A stretch of 64,000 nt of DNA from Hemerocallis citrina (lineage: Eukaryota > Streptophyta > Magnoliopsida > Asparagales > Asphodelaceae): positions 203,945,455 through 204,009,454 of the forward strand of contig CM030366.1 in the NCBI GenBank assembly GCA_017893485.1. The letters run 5' to 3'. A program made the translations under genes and the position numbers. Shown one piece after another: positions 47,851 through 59,734 of the stretch; position 1 is the first letter of the stretch, and every line of letters begins with the position of its first letter. Below the pieces are notes generated by a model. The model ran no database searches, was not told where the DNA came from, and saw nothing but the letters and a program-made list of their open reading frames with translations.

Positions 47851-49305
47851 CTTTTGCCTGATCTAACATTGTTCCTTTTCCCCTTTTTCTTTGCAGATCT
47901 GAAGTACAGGCTCCCTTCCTCTCCTCCATCTTAGGAGGCTTTTTTGACTATCTTTTGGGCTATGCTGCCACAACGTTTTGTTTGGCTCGGGCCCTCTCTT
48001 TGTTCTGGTGTTAGCTTTGTTTTGCTTGAGGCCTTAGTCCTCGTCCTTGTGCTTCTAGGCTCTCTGGCTGTCATAGGTTATCCCTGGTTGTTGCTTACAT
48101 AGGTTATCCCTGGTTGTGGCTCTATCTGTGTATTTTTTTTATGTTCTTGCATGTAGTGGTGTGGCTCTTCGGGGACTGTTTTGTTACTGGTTTGGTTTGT
48201 TTTCCAGTATTTTTTTTTTCTTGGTCGGCCATATAGGCTAGGGGTGACTGCTGGCCCTTACACCTCTCCGCTTTAGTTCAGCCATGAGGTTTCACCTAGT
48301 CTATGGGTGGTCACTTGAGTTTCGAGGTAACTGTTCTTTTTCCTATTTTTGTGGATGCGCATCCCGTTTCGGAGCGAGGTCTCCATCCCCGTTTGGGTGT
48401 CCAATAGTGATCGACGATTTTGGTCTTCATTGGTTTGTCCTCTTGATTGTTGAGTTTTCGGGCTGTCTAGTGTGTTTTCTCTCTTGATGCTCTGGCTTGG
48501 TAGTGCTCATTTGGTTGACCTTGGTTGTGGTGATGTTCTTCATTAAGGTGGTCTGATTGCTTTAGGTGTTTGTTTCGGTTCTGTTTGGTGTTTTCAGGTG
48601 TTCGCGGGGTTTTTAGGTGGCCCTGGGGGTTTTCCCATCCAGAGCATCTTTTCGCTAGCCTCTTCCTGTATTTTGGCTTTTCTTTTTGTTTCTCTGTCTT
48701 CGGTGTGCATTGATATTTTGAGTCGGGTGGTTCCCGCTGACTCTTAAGAGCCATTTGTTCTCCCCTAGTGTTCTTATCCTCTCTCTCTAGCGCTCTCGGG
48801 TTTATCCCCAGCTCTGTGTCCGCGCAGTGTTTCCTTGTCATAGTGCACCATCTATTGTATTTTGTTGGGTGTTGCGGTACATATCATAGGAGGTTTTGTC
48901 TATGCTGCTCAGTATCGGAGGGTGATTTCGGCTCTCTCCTTCATGCTGCCGTCTGCCTCCCCCTCCTTGGCGGTACTCGATCCCTGGTCATGCTTCAGGG
49001 GCAGGGGTGCTGCTCATTTGGTTGGCGATCGCTAGGCACGATTGTGCTATCTGGCGGTCGTTTGGTGTTTGTTCTTCGGCCGGGTCCAACGCGCTGGTTT
49101 AGTTGCTGCTAGTTTAGTACTTCTGTATTTGTACTGTTGCATTTCCTAGCAACATTCTCCATTGCTAGTGTCGCTGTTTGTTTTGCTCTATTGTTGTCTG
49201 TGTTTTGTTTTACTTCTAATAAAATTGTATTTTTCTTTGTAATATTTTCTTATTAATATATTGTTGACTGGAATCTAACGATTCTATCCGCGTTATCGAA
49301 AAAAA
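47851..49305 (+). other. LINE-C 3' UTR and A-tail
   Basis: T/G-rich, no ORF of note. It ends CTATCCGCGTTATCG followed by As, the family-specific tail. Confidence 0.8.
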
Positions 49306-49321
49306 AATATACTTATTAGAC

Positions 49322-49865
49322 TACCAACTTCGCACTTCAGTAATAACTGCTCTTTCTTCATTTAGACAAATTGTAGAGGAGGGCACTAGTTGAACTTTTT
49401 TACTATAGATACCTCATTTAACATATTTTAATTAAGAGGAATGTTAATTGAGTATGTTACAAAAATATAGATAATATTTTGATAAGAATGTAGAAATCTA
49501 TATTGACATATATTTTAGATCAAATGGAGTATTTAATTGCAAAACGAATTATTTCACTGTTTCTCATCAAATCTAGGAATAGTTAGTGGAATATAGTAAA
49601 AATATCCAACGTATAAGATTAATATTCAGAAATGAGTTCTAAAAAAGTAGTTAGTTTGGACTAGTTAGTTAGGGGTGATTTGATTGGTTGTAAAATGTAT
49701 TCAACCTATGAGATTAATATTTGGAAAATAAATATTTGAAAATGAATTCTAAAAAAATAGTTTGTTTGGATATAACTTTACTGTAGTATAGGATAGAAAT
49801 GAGAGATTTTTTTAAAAAAAAATAGTAAAAAAATAATTGTAGAGGAGTAAGTTGAGTTATTTTAT
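49322..49865. other. End of duplicated segment copy 1
   Basis: AT-rich non-coding sequence matching 54672-55220 of copy 2. No gene. Confidence 0.7.
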
Positions 49866-50324
49866 CTCTTCTACTATCTACTATAATGGGAGAAGGCCTT
49901 AGTGTAATTTGTCAATCTACCAACCAGTTGAACGCACGTACAACCAATATCCTTTATATAAACCCATCAAACACATAAACTACCCATACAAACTCCCCCT
50001 CTCTCAGAAAACAAGACGACTGTTTCTCTCCCTTTTTCTCAAAACCCACGCATCCTTTCCTCGCCCTGCCGTCTAAGTTTTTACTTTAAAAAAATTATAA
50101 ATTTATTAAAACGTACATCGTACGTGTAAATTACTAGTTTTCCAATAATGCTATATACTATCAATTTTAAACAACCTTATGTGGTACTCTAATGAGAGTG
50201 AGGATAGCTACTTCTCCATTAATTTAGCATCAAAATATGTATTTCTCGTTTGTGTAAAAGTTTCAACTAATACTGAGAGGTGGGGAGAGGTGAGGATTGT
50301 TTTTTTTTTTTCCTTGGTTTTTTT
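49866..50324. promoter_or_regulatory. Unique spacer with an orphan TATA-like site
   Basis: TATATAAA at 49955-49962 is followed by a CT/A-rich leader-like stretch (CTCCCCCTCTCTCAG, TTTCTCTCCCTTTTTC) but no reading frame. It could be a detached plant promoter or TE end; the assignment is weak. Confidence 0.3.
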
Positions 50325-50815
50325 TGGGCCTGAGATCAGAATAACGAGAGAACACAGATGAAATATTTTTGAATTGATTAGAGAGGATGAGCAGATCTGC
50401 AATCATTAACCAAGAATTTACAGGAAGTATGTACTCTCTCCTTTCATTCCCATTTTCCGATCTCATTTATCATCGTGTACAACCAGATCGTATCTGTTAA
50501 GATGTATATTACACATATCAAAAAAGTTAGTAATATATATGTGATGACAAATCTTTCAACTTGGTGCGTAATTAGAGTTGATGCTACAAGCCTTTACAAT
50601 TAGCATTAGTAAAACTATAATACAAAAGAGAATGCGATTATAACATTTTATTTATTTGTTATTTTGTTCATTAGGTTTTCTTAATGCTAATTACAGATCT
50701 TGACTTAACTAAAGGGTGGTCGTTTGACACTCATTGAAAATAATTTATGAAGAAAGAATATTGTTCATAGTTTTGTTTTGGAATAAAAATGTTTGGATTT
50801 GGTTTTCCCGATTCG
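50325..50815. repeat. Inverted repeat, left arm
   Basis: Its reverse complement is found in order at 59735-59945, 57052-57148, 56405-56504 and 55345-55450. Example: AATCATTAACCAAGAATTTA pairs with AAATTTTTGGTTAATGATT. This arm carries none of the three insertions present in the right arm. It ends directly where duplicated segment copy 2 begins. Confidence 0.9.
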
Positions 50816-50817
50816 AA

Positions 50818-52838
50818 TATTTGTATCCGATTCGAATATTTTGGACATATCTGAATCCATATCTGGATCCTTAAAAAATATAGTTTTGCGATTTGTATCT
50901 GGATCCGGATCCGAACGGATATGGATTTTTAATATCTGAATTCGCAATAAATTTCGAATTCGGATCATGATCGAATTGGATAAATTCGTATCCTAAAGTA
51001 TCCCTATATATTACAATCACCTCTCCCTATGGGCTTAACGTCCTCACTAAGCTTTGACCCATATCCAACTCATGACATCCTTTCTAGCCGATGTGGTCCA
51101 CATGGATGTCACCACCTTGATCCCACCCGGGTACTACCATTGTCTTTCTACTAGCTTACTGTTCATGGCCATATCAGTGTTTACACCCACGTGGCCTCAC
51201 AATCGGGGTCGAAATTTGGCTCTGATACCACTTGTCATGCTCCGGATTTGCTGACCTACTGGACCAGTAACCCTGAGTTAATCCTGTAGTCATGACTGGT
51301 ATTTTCCAGGGCTCCGCCACAAGGCTAAAGCCTTACCCAAAAATCTAGCTATATGGAAAACAACTTGTGTTCATTGATTTTATTATACAAGGACCATCAA
51401 CTCACTCACCATTTCAATGCGGGAAAAGTTCATACACTTCCATCCAACCTTCACTTCACCTATTTTTATATCCAAACTAAGCCCAATGTACAAGCTCATA
51501 TTCAATCCACCAATTAATATAAGCTCATTAATAATTTCTATGAGTCCATATATTAAATCTAATCTCACCACCTTTTAAGGATATTGCAACGTTAGTCGAC
51601 ACCACCAAACCTATAATCAAGTGATCGTGATCGCCATATTACCAAAGTTGAGAAAAGTGCCTAACAAAAAAGAAAAGATGGGTATGATATGACGTTTGGA
51701 GGCTTTCCTAGGTGCCACTTCGTTGACTCCTCGTGTTTTGACCAATCATGCAGACGATGTCTTCCTACCGAAGAAAAGAGTGAGAAAAGTCTACAAAAAA
51801 AGTGATGTAGTAGCTACTATACATGCAATAAAATAGTATTAAAAAAAGAAGTGGTAATAGTAATACTACCACGTCGGAAGATAGACACGAGGAGGCTAAC
51901 CCTTGCTAGCTCCCTACCCTCTAAGTGGGAACAAGTAATGAAAATATGTGTGTCAGTGTGTGAGCAAGTCATTAAAATGTGGAATTTATGGAAAATAAAT
52001 AAAATATGGGCTCATCCCACTCGGGTCATATTAAGAGCTACATAGACTCATCCTTAACCTGGCTTATTAAGAGCTTAATATGCTCATCCTAAACTACTAC
52101 CCATGGTCACTTCACCTTAGGGATTGAAAATGGAGTATAAAACTCTTATAAAATATTAAGTGTTTGCTCTCTTACCACCCAATCTGCTTGTTATTACCAC
52201 ATTGAATCTCTTACAAGGGGCTACCTATCACACATGCTAGGTTCTCACATTTGGAAGGCTCATTTAGGCAAGGCCGCATCCACCTCAATGCATCTAGGTT
52301 TGATCAATTCCTCGACTGACCCATTAATAAGAGCTTTATACTGTGTGTGCCTTAATAGACTTGTAATATATTTATATTTTAATCTCGTTCACATCGAGCC
52401 TATAATTCTACATCTAGAGTAAACATGCCTTGATGCAAAATAACAAGTGTATGCAAATTTAACATGATAATCATGAGAAGAATATCTCTGTGTGTGTGTG
52501 ATTAATGTTATATATGAGATTTGAGTATGAATGTATGGTTTTGAAATTTGATCGTAGCCGCCTTTATTGGGGAGTGATAAATTTCCACCCAAGTTAATTA
52601 TGTATAAGACCAGCATCGAACATATGACATCTCACTTTAAAGTGAGAAACTCTGCCGCTTGCACTACAAGTGCTTGGCAATATGAATATTGTTGGATTTA
52701 TGTCTTGCATACTGTGTTGGATATAAAGACAATGAGACGATGGAGGGATCGAGATAATTGTAGATGGAGTGGAAGCGAGAAGGAAACAGTCAGCAGCAGC
52801 AATAGTAGCAGGTTGCGATCTTCCCGCAAGGAGGACAG
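50818..52838 (-). mobile_element. Decayed LTR element with iMet primer site (copy 2)
   Basis: GGCTCTGATACCA (minus PBS) at 51219-51231 abuts the LTR start TGTCATGCTCC at 51234. Homologous to 28524-30540. A SINE-like pol III box pair lies at 52613-52666 on minus. Confidence 0.5.
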
Positions 52839-52942
52839 TCAACCGGTCTTGTTGGACGGTCGATCGTCCGCGGCGCTGATGAGTTCTGGGCTCGGATGTG
52901 GCTGATTCGCGAGAAGCCCAACTTACTCTTCAAGTTAGATCG

Positions 52943-54441
52943 TGTGGCTCCTATCGTAAGGTATCTCTTTAGTAACCTCTAACGACTATTGTAACAAGAT
53001 TTCAAACTAAGGTTTCTCTAGATCTCTATATGTTGTTGTTATTGACCTCCATTGAGAGCTAAGAGAGATGGTACTTCATTGAAGGCAGAGTTTGATAGGT
53101 TTTCCAATTGTAAACAACTAGTACTTGCTGATGAGGCTTGAGAGATGGTCATAGTGAGAATTATAATATTCTTGTATTATCTCTAGTTGAATAACATCTC
53201 GAGTTTCTTCTCCCCCGGATTAAGGAAAAAGCCCCAACTGGGATAAACTTGTGTATGCTTTGGTGTGTTTGGCATGATCTCATATGTGCTTGATTTTTTT
53301 TGTTGTTGATTGCATCGAATAACTCAACGAGATCCTCAAGAAATCCTAACAATTGGTATCAGAACTTCCAGTTCAAGGGATTATTCGAGTTCATTGGAGA
53401 ATATGGCAGATCAGATCACGAAGATCAGGCGGTTCAAAGGCAATATCAACTTTGATCTCTTGAAGTAAGACATGCATGAAGCATCAGTTCAATATGACTT
53501 GGATCTAGTCCTAGAAAGAGATAAAGGGAGACCAGCCGGCATAAAGCAGAAGAAAATTTATTCAGATTCCTTGGGTTTAATTCGTATGTCATTGACGAGC
53601 GAAGTCAGGTATAGGAGAAGCGCTGCGAGTCTTTAGGCAAGATTCAGAACTGACAACTCGAGGTCGTCATTACAAGGTCGGATGCACCAGAAAGGAAAGT
53701 TGTGGGATTTTTCAATGAAGGAAAGTATCACTCTTCCAGATCATATAGTGGAGTTCAATATGGAGTTATCTGAACTGAGGGTTTTCAACTCGATATATTC
53801 ACCACCAAATCCATCAAACATGATAACCGTGCTATAAGAGAAATTTACCAAGGAGAAGTTTTTTATAGCATGTATGTTCAAGGGTTTGGAGGAGGATGTA
53901 CTTAGGAAGGAGAGTCAGAAATCGGCGTTAACTTTTGTGAGTTACTTGGAGGTGGATTGTACTTCGAATGACAGAGAAGGTGCATGTAGGGTAAGGTCTG
54001 TGGCCACCAGTGCAAAGAGATTGAGTATTACACGTGTGACTCTTATCGTAGGGTTATATCTTCAATAACATCTACCGGCTATTGTAACAAGATATCAAAC
54101 CAGGGTTTCTTTAGATCTTTATATATTGTTGTTATTGGCATCCATTGAGAGCCAAGAGAGAGAATACTTCATTGAAGGTGGATTTTGATAGGTTGTCCAA
54201 TTGTAAACAACTAGTACTTGCTCGTAAGACTCGAGAGGTGGTTATTGTGAAAATTGTAATATTCTTGTATCTTTTCTAGTTGAATAACATCTCAGATTTC
54301 TTCTCCCCCTGATTAAGCCGAAAGCTCCAACCGTAACAAACTTGTGTGTGCTTTGGTGTGTTTGGTATGATCACATATGTGCTTCGTGGTTTCTGCTGAT
54401 TACATCGAATAACTCAATAAGATCCTCAAGAAATCATAACA
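52943..54441 (+). mobile_element. Gag-only Ty1/copia element (TR-GAG type), copy 2
   Basis: LTRs 52943-53351 and 54035-54441 start TGTGRCTC and end TAACA. The primer site TTGGTATCAGAAC begins at 53353. The 0.7-kb interior has only gag-like sequence. The flanks (gatcg, aatat) do not match, so no target duplication is visible; recombination or loss of one edge is likely. At 1.5 kb it fits non-autonomous gag-only LTR elements described in plants. Confidence 0.8.
53403..53853 (+). pseudogene. Copia-type gag remnant, copy 2
   Basis: Opens MADQITKIRRFKGNINFDLL, then a TAA codon after LL, and continues like copy 1 (LDLVLERDKGRP, SLGLIRMSLTSEVRY, SLQGRMHQKGKLWDF). It also has TAG after AASL where copy 1 reads W. 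The first stop is absent from copy 1, so some lesions arose after duplication. Confidence 0.7.
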
Positions 54442-55220
54442 AATATATGGTTGTGCATAATAAGAATGATAAGTTTGGATGCTATGGAGGTGAGTTCATC
54501 AATACGAACATTTAGTTTTTTTGTTTTTTTTGTTTTTTTTTTGTTTTTTTTTTTTTTGAGAATATGAGAAACTAGGTTTAGGGGGCTTGTAAAAGAATTT
54601 GAGAGTTGAGGGGTATTTCAAAGAAAAAATAAGATAGTTGAGGGAGTTTTATTAAATTTAATATACTTATTAGACTACCAACTTCGCACATTAGCAATAA
54701 CTGCTCATTCTACATGTAGACAAATTGTAGAGGAGGGCACTGGTTGAACTTTTTTACTATAGATACCTCATTTAACATATTTTAATTAAGAGGAATATGT
54801 TAATTGAGTATTTTACAAAAATATTGATAATATTTTGATAAGAATGTAGAAATCTATATTGACATATATTTTAGATCAAATGGAGTATTTAATTGCAAAA
54901 CGTATTATTTTACTGATTCTCATCAAATTTAGGAATAGTTAGTGGAATATAGTAAAAATATCCAACATATAAGATTAATATTCAGAAATGAGTTCTAAAA
55001 AAGTAGTTAGTTTGGACTAGTAATAGTTAGGGGTGATTTGATTAATTGTAAAATGTCTCCAACCTATGAGATTAATATTTAGAAAATAAATATTTAAAAA
55101 TGAGTTCTAAAAAAATAGTTTGTTTGGATATAGCTTTACTGCAGTGTAGGATAGAAAGGAGAGAATTTTTTTAAAAAAAAGTAGTAAAAAAATAATTGTA
55201 GAGGAGTAAGTTGAGTTATT

Positions 55221-55344
55221 TTATTGGATAATGTGAAGAGAGAGTAGAGAGACATCAATTTAATAGCCCATTAATAGTGTTCCCACTCTCTTTTTCATCT
55301 CATTTTGGCTTAGAAAACATTTTTGCAAGTGCTACAATATTACA
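55221..55344. other. Short junction between duplication copy 2 and inverted arm
   Basis: About 125 bp with no match seen in copy 1 or the left arm. Confidence 0.5.
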
Positions 55345-55450
55345 GCGGGAAAATCAAATCCAATCCTTTTTACTCCAAAACAAAACTATGATCAATATTA
55401 TTTCTTCAAAAATTATTTTCAATAGTAAGTTTACTATCAAACAATCCACC

Positions 55451-56385
55451 CTTTAGGGACTATTTGGTTTAAAGGAGGGGAGGGGAGGGATTTTAATGGA
55501 GGGGAGGGGAGGGCAGGGGAGGGAAAGGGATGTGTGGGATTTTAATCAAGACTCTGTTTGGTTCAAAGGAGGGGAGGGGAGGAGAGGGAAAATAATTATC
55601 TTCTTGTTTGGTTCATAAGGGGAGCTAAGGGATTTTATAATAAAATTACTTTTATACCCTTTTACATTTTATAACAAAACTCAATCACAAAAAAATATCA
55701 AGTGTCTCTAACAAAACTCATTCTGTAAGTCGCAAGGACATTCATTTGGATTATTATAAAAATGCCCTTGGTTGAGGAAAGCACTATAGTCATTTATAAT
55801 AAGAAAGGAAGATACAAAATTTAAAGTAATCAACTGATCCTAAAAGAGGCCCTTATAGTTCCCATATTGCAACTGATCCTCAAATAAATATCGAAATTAA
55901 AAATAAATTTGTACGTATGTGTTCAACATTCATGTCAGAAAATTAAGGAAACTATTAGGTAACGAATGAGATGCCATTGAAGTTCAATTTGTATTTAGAA
56001 GCAGCAGCTTGACCTACATTGAAAATTCTAATCCACACTTGATCTTTGTTTCATTGCTGAACCTTCAATGCAATTGGTATCTTGCTGATAGTTCTTTATT
56101 TTTCCTTAAATTTTAATTTTTTTTATTAATATAAAATGGAGTGATTAAATGGATTTAGATCTAAAGGTCAATTTAGTCCAATCACTATACAAAAATTTGA
56201 CTCAATTTCTTTCCTCTTCAAATCCCTCCAATATTGGAGGGGAGCCAAAATTGACTCAGGAGGGATGCTGCACCCCTCCATTTCCCTCCCCCCTCCTAAA
56301 AAATGAACCAAACAAGAAATGTTTAAAAAAATCTCTCTCCTCCCCTCCCCTTCCCTCCATTCCCCTCCAACCAAACAGGCTCCAA
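55451..56385. mobile_element. TIR element, non-coding, GGGGA-rich ends
   Basis: Ends GGGACTATTTGGTT and (reverse) GGAGCCTGTTTGGTT are inverted. Subterminal arrays of GGGGAGGG and, at the other end, CCCCTCCC also pair. Consistent with an hAT-like non-autonomous element, but no clean 8-bp duplication could be shown. Interrupts the right inverted arm. Confidence 0.6.
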
Positions 56386-56504
56386 TTAGTTTTCCTTAAA
56401 AAAAAAAAGATCTCCAATTAGCATTAAGAAAACCTAATAAACAAAATAACAAATAAATCAAAAAAGTCATAATCTCATTCTCTTTTGTATTATAGTTTTA
56501 CTAA

Positions 56505-57045
56505 GGCTAAATATGAAAAAAGTATATAAAATTTTGGGCCGGTTTAAAAAAAGTACACAATTTTTTTTTTATTTAAAAAAACACAATGTTTAATTTAACT
56601 CCACTGGGTTAGGGCAGGGTTTAAAAAAACTATTTTCATCTTTCATTTGAATTTAAAAAAACCACATTCATATTTTATTTGTATTTAAAAAAATCACTTA
56701 ACTAATCAGATGTTTAAATAACCCCCCCGAACTAACCCTAACCCTAATCCTAACTAACCCAGTGGAGTTAAATTAAGAGTAATGCTAGAGCCACTACCAA
56801 TTTCACTACATTTTTCTTCACTACCTTAGGTGGTACACTCCAATAGGTAGGGAATGATAGAGTAGGTGGGAGAACTCTCCAATAGGAGTATGTCACCTAA
56901 GGTAGTGAATGAAATGGTAGTGAAATTGGTAGTGGCTAAAGCATTACTCTTAAATTAAACATTGTGTCTTTTTTTAGGAAAAAAAAACTTTTGTGTATTT
57001 TTTTTAAACTGGTCCAAAACTTTATGTACTTTTTTATATTTAGCC
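56505..57045. mobile_element. MULE-type MITE with 9-bp target duplication
   Basis: Ends GGCTAAATATGAAAAAAGTA and TACTTTTTTATATTTAGCC are inverted copies. Flanks TTTTACTAA (56496-56504) and TTTTACTGA (57046-57054) are a 9-bp duplication with one change. The left arm (about 50607-50615) shows the single unduplicated site. Confidence 0.82.
56777..56949. mobile_element. Small MITE nested in the MULE-type MITE
   Basis: GAGTAATGCTAGAGCCACTA and TAGTGGCTAAAGCATTACTC are inverted ends. TTAA flanks both sides (56773-56776, 56950-56953). The inner arms pair too (CACCTAAGGTAGTGAA with TTCACTACCTTAGGTG). Confidence 0.75.
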
Positions 57046-57148
57046 TTTTACTGATGCTAATTGTAAAGGCTTGTAGCATCAACTCTAATTACGTACCAAG
57101 TTGAAAGATTTGTCATCACTTATATATTACTAACTTTTTTGATATATG

Positions 57149-58129
57149 AAAAAGAAACCAAAACGGAAGAGGCGATTTGAATTGTGATTTTTTACTGTAC
57201 ATCGTCTCCGGCTTTCAACCTCCAGATCCGGACTCCCCTCACTTCCTTCCCCCATCCTCCCTTCTTTATTTTTGTTCAGTTCTTCCTCCTCTTCAAACCC
57301 ATATCCCCCGTTTCCCTACCCTCCCGATCCTCGGCGAGCAGTTTTCTCCCCCTCTTTGTTTCGGACCGAGCTCCCCGTCGGCTCCTTGGGGCGGCGTCTC
57401 TCTCTTCTACTCTCCGAAGATCCTCCAAGGGTGCGGTCCTTTGCGTGCCTCCCTCCGGTGTCTCCGGTTCTCCATCAGATAGCCGGAGATCCCCTACTCG
57501 GCGAGGTCCCAGCCAGCGACGCTCCCCCCGGCTTTCCTGGCTCACTGTGTCGCCCCGACCCTGTTTCCTCGGTGACGCCCGGCCCCACGCGCTGGAGTTC
57601 CTTGTTTCGGTGAGTTTTCTTCCACAGTCGCGCTCCCACTCCCGCGGCCATTCAGGTCGTCCACTGTAAGTTCGCCTGTGAGTTCGCCGGATCACTGTAA
57701 GTTCGCCTGAGCTCTTAGTTTACTTCTTTTTCTAGTAGTATTATTTTTGGGAGTAGTGATTGGGGTTGTTTTGTGCTCCGCTGTATCTTTTGAGCGCGGT
57801 ATCGGTCCCCAAGCTGTGATTTTGTCCAGTTTGACCGATTGTTTTTTACTGTATTGTGTTCCCCTTGGGGATAAATACATTCTGTGGTTTGCTCAGCGCC
57901 GAGCTGCTAGAACTTGAGCAAGTTTGATTGTTCTGTTCTTCCTCTCTACATCTAGTTCATCCTCTTTCTTTCTCTTTCTATTGAAGGGTGTGATTGACAC
58001 TCTGTGGTCTGTGTTGTATACTTCTTGGCAGTGCCAGTTTAGATTTGAGCCTATCTAGGGCTGATTTCTACCTTGGCTCTCTCTGAGTCCGTAGCTAGTT
58101 CTCCCAGTTTAGATTCAGTTCTGGATTTG
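57149..58129 (+). promoter_or_regulatory. LINE-D 5' leader
   Basis: C/T-rich (57180-57660) then T-rich sequence; contains a repeated CACTGTAAGTTCGCCTG (about 57661 and 57692). Frames here (up to about 160 codons) are Ser/Pro-rich and without LINE similarity. Confidence 0.5.
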
Positions 58130-59290
58130 ATGGGGGACTCGTCTCACCATCGTTTGGTTGACATAGATGATCTCCGAAGCTCTCCCATCTTCTCTAACTC
58201 CCGTTCACCTCGTTGGTCTGACCCTCATCCGGTCTGCTTCAGATGCCTTCTTCCTGGGCATTTTAAACGTGAGTGTGTTAACAAACTGAAGTGCTTCTTC
58301 TGTGATAAGCTTGGTCACTCTCGCAGTCGATGTTTCTCCCTTCAGAAACTCCTGGGTCTTCCCAGAGGCCATCCCCTTCCGGCCAAACTCCTCGCCTTTC
58401 TTAATTATCCCCTCTTAAAACGCAAGCTTCACGCTTGCTTGGCTAGTAATCTCATTATTGTTAATGGTAAGGACCTCGTCTCCTCAGTTGTTGATTCGCT
58501 GCCAGCTAAGAACTTCACTCCTTCCTTCTCTCCCGATTGTGTTTCTCTTGCTTCTCTTCGACCTTCTAATATTGCTAACCTATCGTTGGATCGTAAGGTT
58601 TATCCGAAACTCGTATCCTTCCCTCGCTCGTTTTCTTTCAAGGCTCATCCACGATCTATCTTAGGAGCCCCTTCGTTGAGTTGGAACTTAAGTATATATC
58701 CTGGATTGTTTTCATCATACTTCTCCTCTCATTATTGGTCTCGTTGTGCGAGGGGGCTCACTCGGCACTGCCGATCTTCGGTCCCCCAAGTGCACTCAAT
58801 CAAGACTATTGTTTCTTTTGAGGTCCCCTCTAAATTTTTAATTCTCCTTGTGCATTAGGGACATCTTATCCCAAATGTTCTAAGTTTCGTTTCATTTTCC
58901 GGGATGCTTATTTTCTTTGTATCAACATTTAGGAGTTCAAGTGTGGCTCAATCAACTCCTGATGGATATTAAACCCTTCTTGTACTCTATCCCCCCTAAG
59001 TCTCCCCCGGTCACGGATGACTCTTCTCTCCCCCGTCGTTCCTTTATTACTAGCGTCGTCCCTATAGCCTCGTCAGTGGCCCCAAGTTGCTTCTTTATCC
59101 CATCTCTCCGCGTCGAAGCTAGTTCTTCTGACCTTGCGACTTCTTCGCCCCCTTCAGTGATGGTAGTAACCCCCCCGTGAAGCGGAGATACAATAAGAAA
59201 GTTTATAATACTTCACAGATTCGAGTGAGTGCCCGTATTCTTGCACGGAATGCAGCTTCTGTGTCAGGTCATCACCTGGTGCTCAGTTGA
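58130..59290 (+). pseudogene. LINE-D ORF1 (two CCHC zinc knuckles)
   Basis: ATG at 58130. Two intact knuckles: CFRCLLPGHFKREC and CFFCDKLGHSRSRC (about 58231-58333), then SLQKLLGLPRGHP, as in LINE-C ORF1. The first frame ends at 58858. Similarity resumes in another frame at 58917-59180 and ends with a basic tail (KKVY, SARILARN) stopping at 59288-59290. The conserved ORF1 domain seen in LINE-C is mostly replaced or scrambled between 58600 and 58900. Confidence 0.72.
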
Positions 59291-59718
59291 GACTTGTATT
59301 TGCTTTGCCATCCGTGGTTTAGGCAGTCTGTTTTGGCCTCCTTTGTGCCGCTAGAGTTCCCAGGGACTGCTAGTGGAGTTGGCGGTTTTCGAGTGGGGAG
59401 TTTTGGCCTCCTGGCGCTTGGCGCTTTCCTGTCGCCCTGATCTTCCTTTGGGTTCGGGTTGTTTCGATGGCTCCATCAGAAGCTTGATTTTTCCCAGATG
59501 ATGGCTCCGCCCCCGTCCCTTTTTTTCGGTGTGGCGCTTCGTTTTGATCTTGCACCCTCCGCTTGGCGTGCTATTCAGCCATTTTTGTATTATTTGTGTA
59601 TTCTTGTTTCTGTTTTACTCCTTATAAAACCATTGATTATTGTCTGTAAATTAACTGTTTTTATTGATTTATATATATGTTTTGATGGCTAGAGGGCTCT
59701 ATCCGATTCATCAAAAAA
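59291..59718 (+). other. LINE-D 3' UTR and A-tail
   Basis: Directly follows ORF1; no ORF2 remnant. Ends CTATCCGATTCATC then As. Confidence 0.8.
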
Positions 59719-59734
59719 ACTTTTTTGATATATG

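Larger units (their letters stand above)
40882..49305 (+). mobile_element. LINE-C: full-length L1-type LINE (8.4 kb)
   Basis: Flanked by the 16-bp duplication AATATACTTATTAGAC (40866-40881, 49306-49321), with the empty site in copy 2 at about 54656-54671. It contains a 5' UTR, ORF1 with zinc knuckles, ORF2 with EN, RT and zf-RVT, a 1.4-kb 3' UTR and an A-tail. Several stops and frameshifts make it inactive. This is the only copy here with a complete 5' end and both ORFs. Confidence 0.95.
50818..55220. repeat. Direct duplication, copy 2 (uninterrupted)
   Basis: Same order and orientation as copy 1 but without any of its insertions, so it is the empty-site reference. Sequence identity looks high (single-base differences every few tens of bases). 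Confidence 0.92.
57149..59718 (+). mobile_element. LINE-D: ORF1-only LINE (half-LINE)
   Basis: Flanked by ACTTTTTTGATATATG at 57133-57148 and 59719-59734. The left inverted arm shows the empty site. It has a 5' leader, one ORF1-like gene and a short 3' UTR with the same CTATCCGATTCATC-A(n) end as LINE-B and C. EN and RT are absent, yet both LINE ends are present, so it is internally shortened rather than 5'-truncated. It would depend on ORF2 protein supplied in trans. Confidence 0.88.

Noticed and set aside
56149..56421. 90-codon frame ending in a Lys run
   Set aside because: Lies across the right end of a non-coding TIR element with CCCCTCCC arrays.
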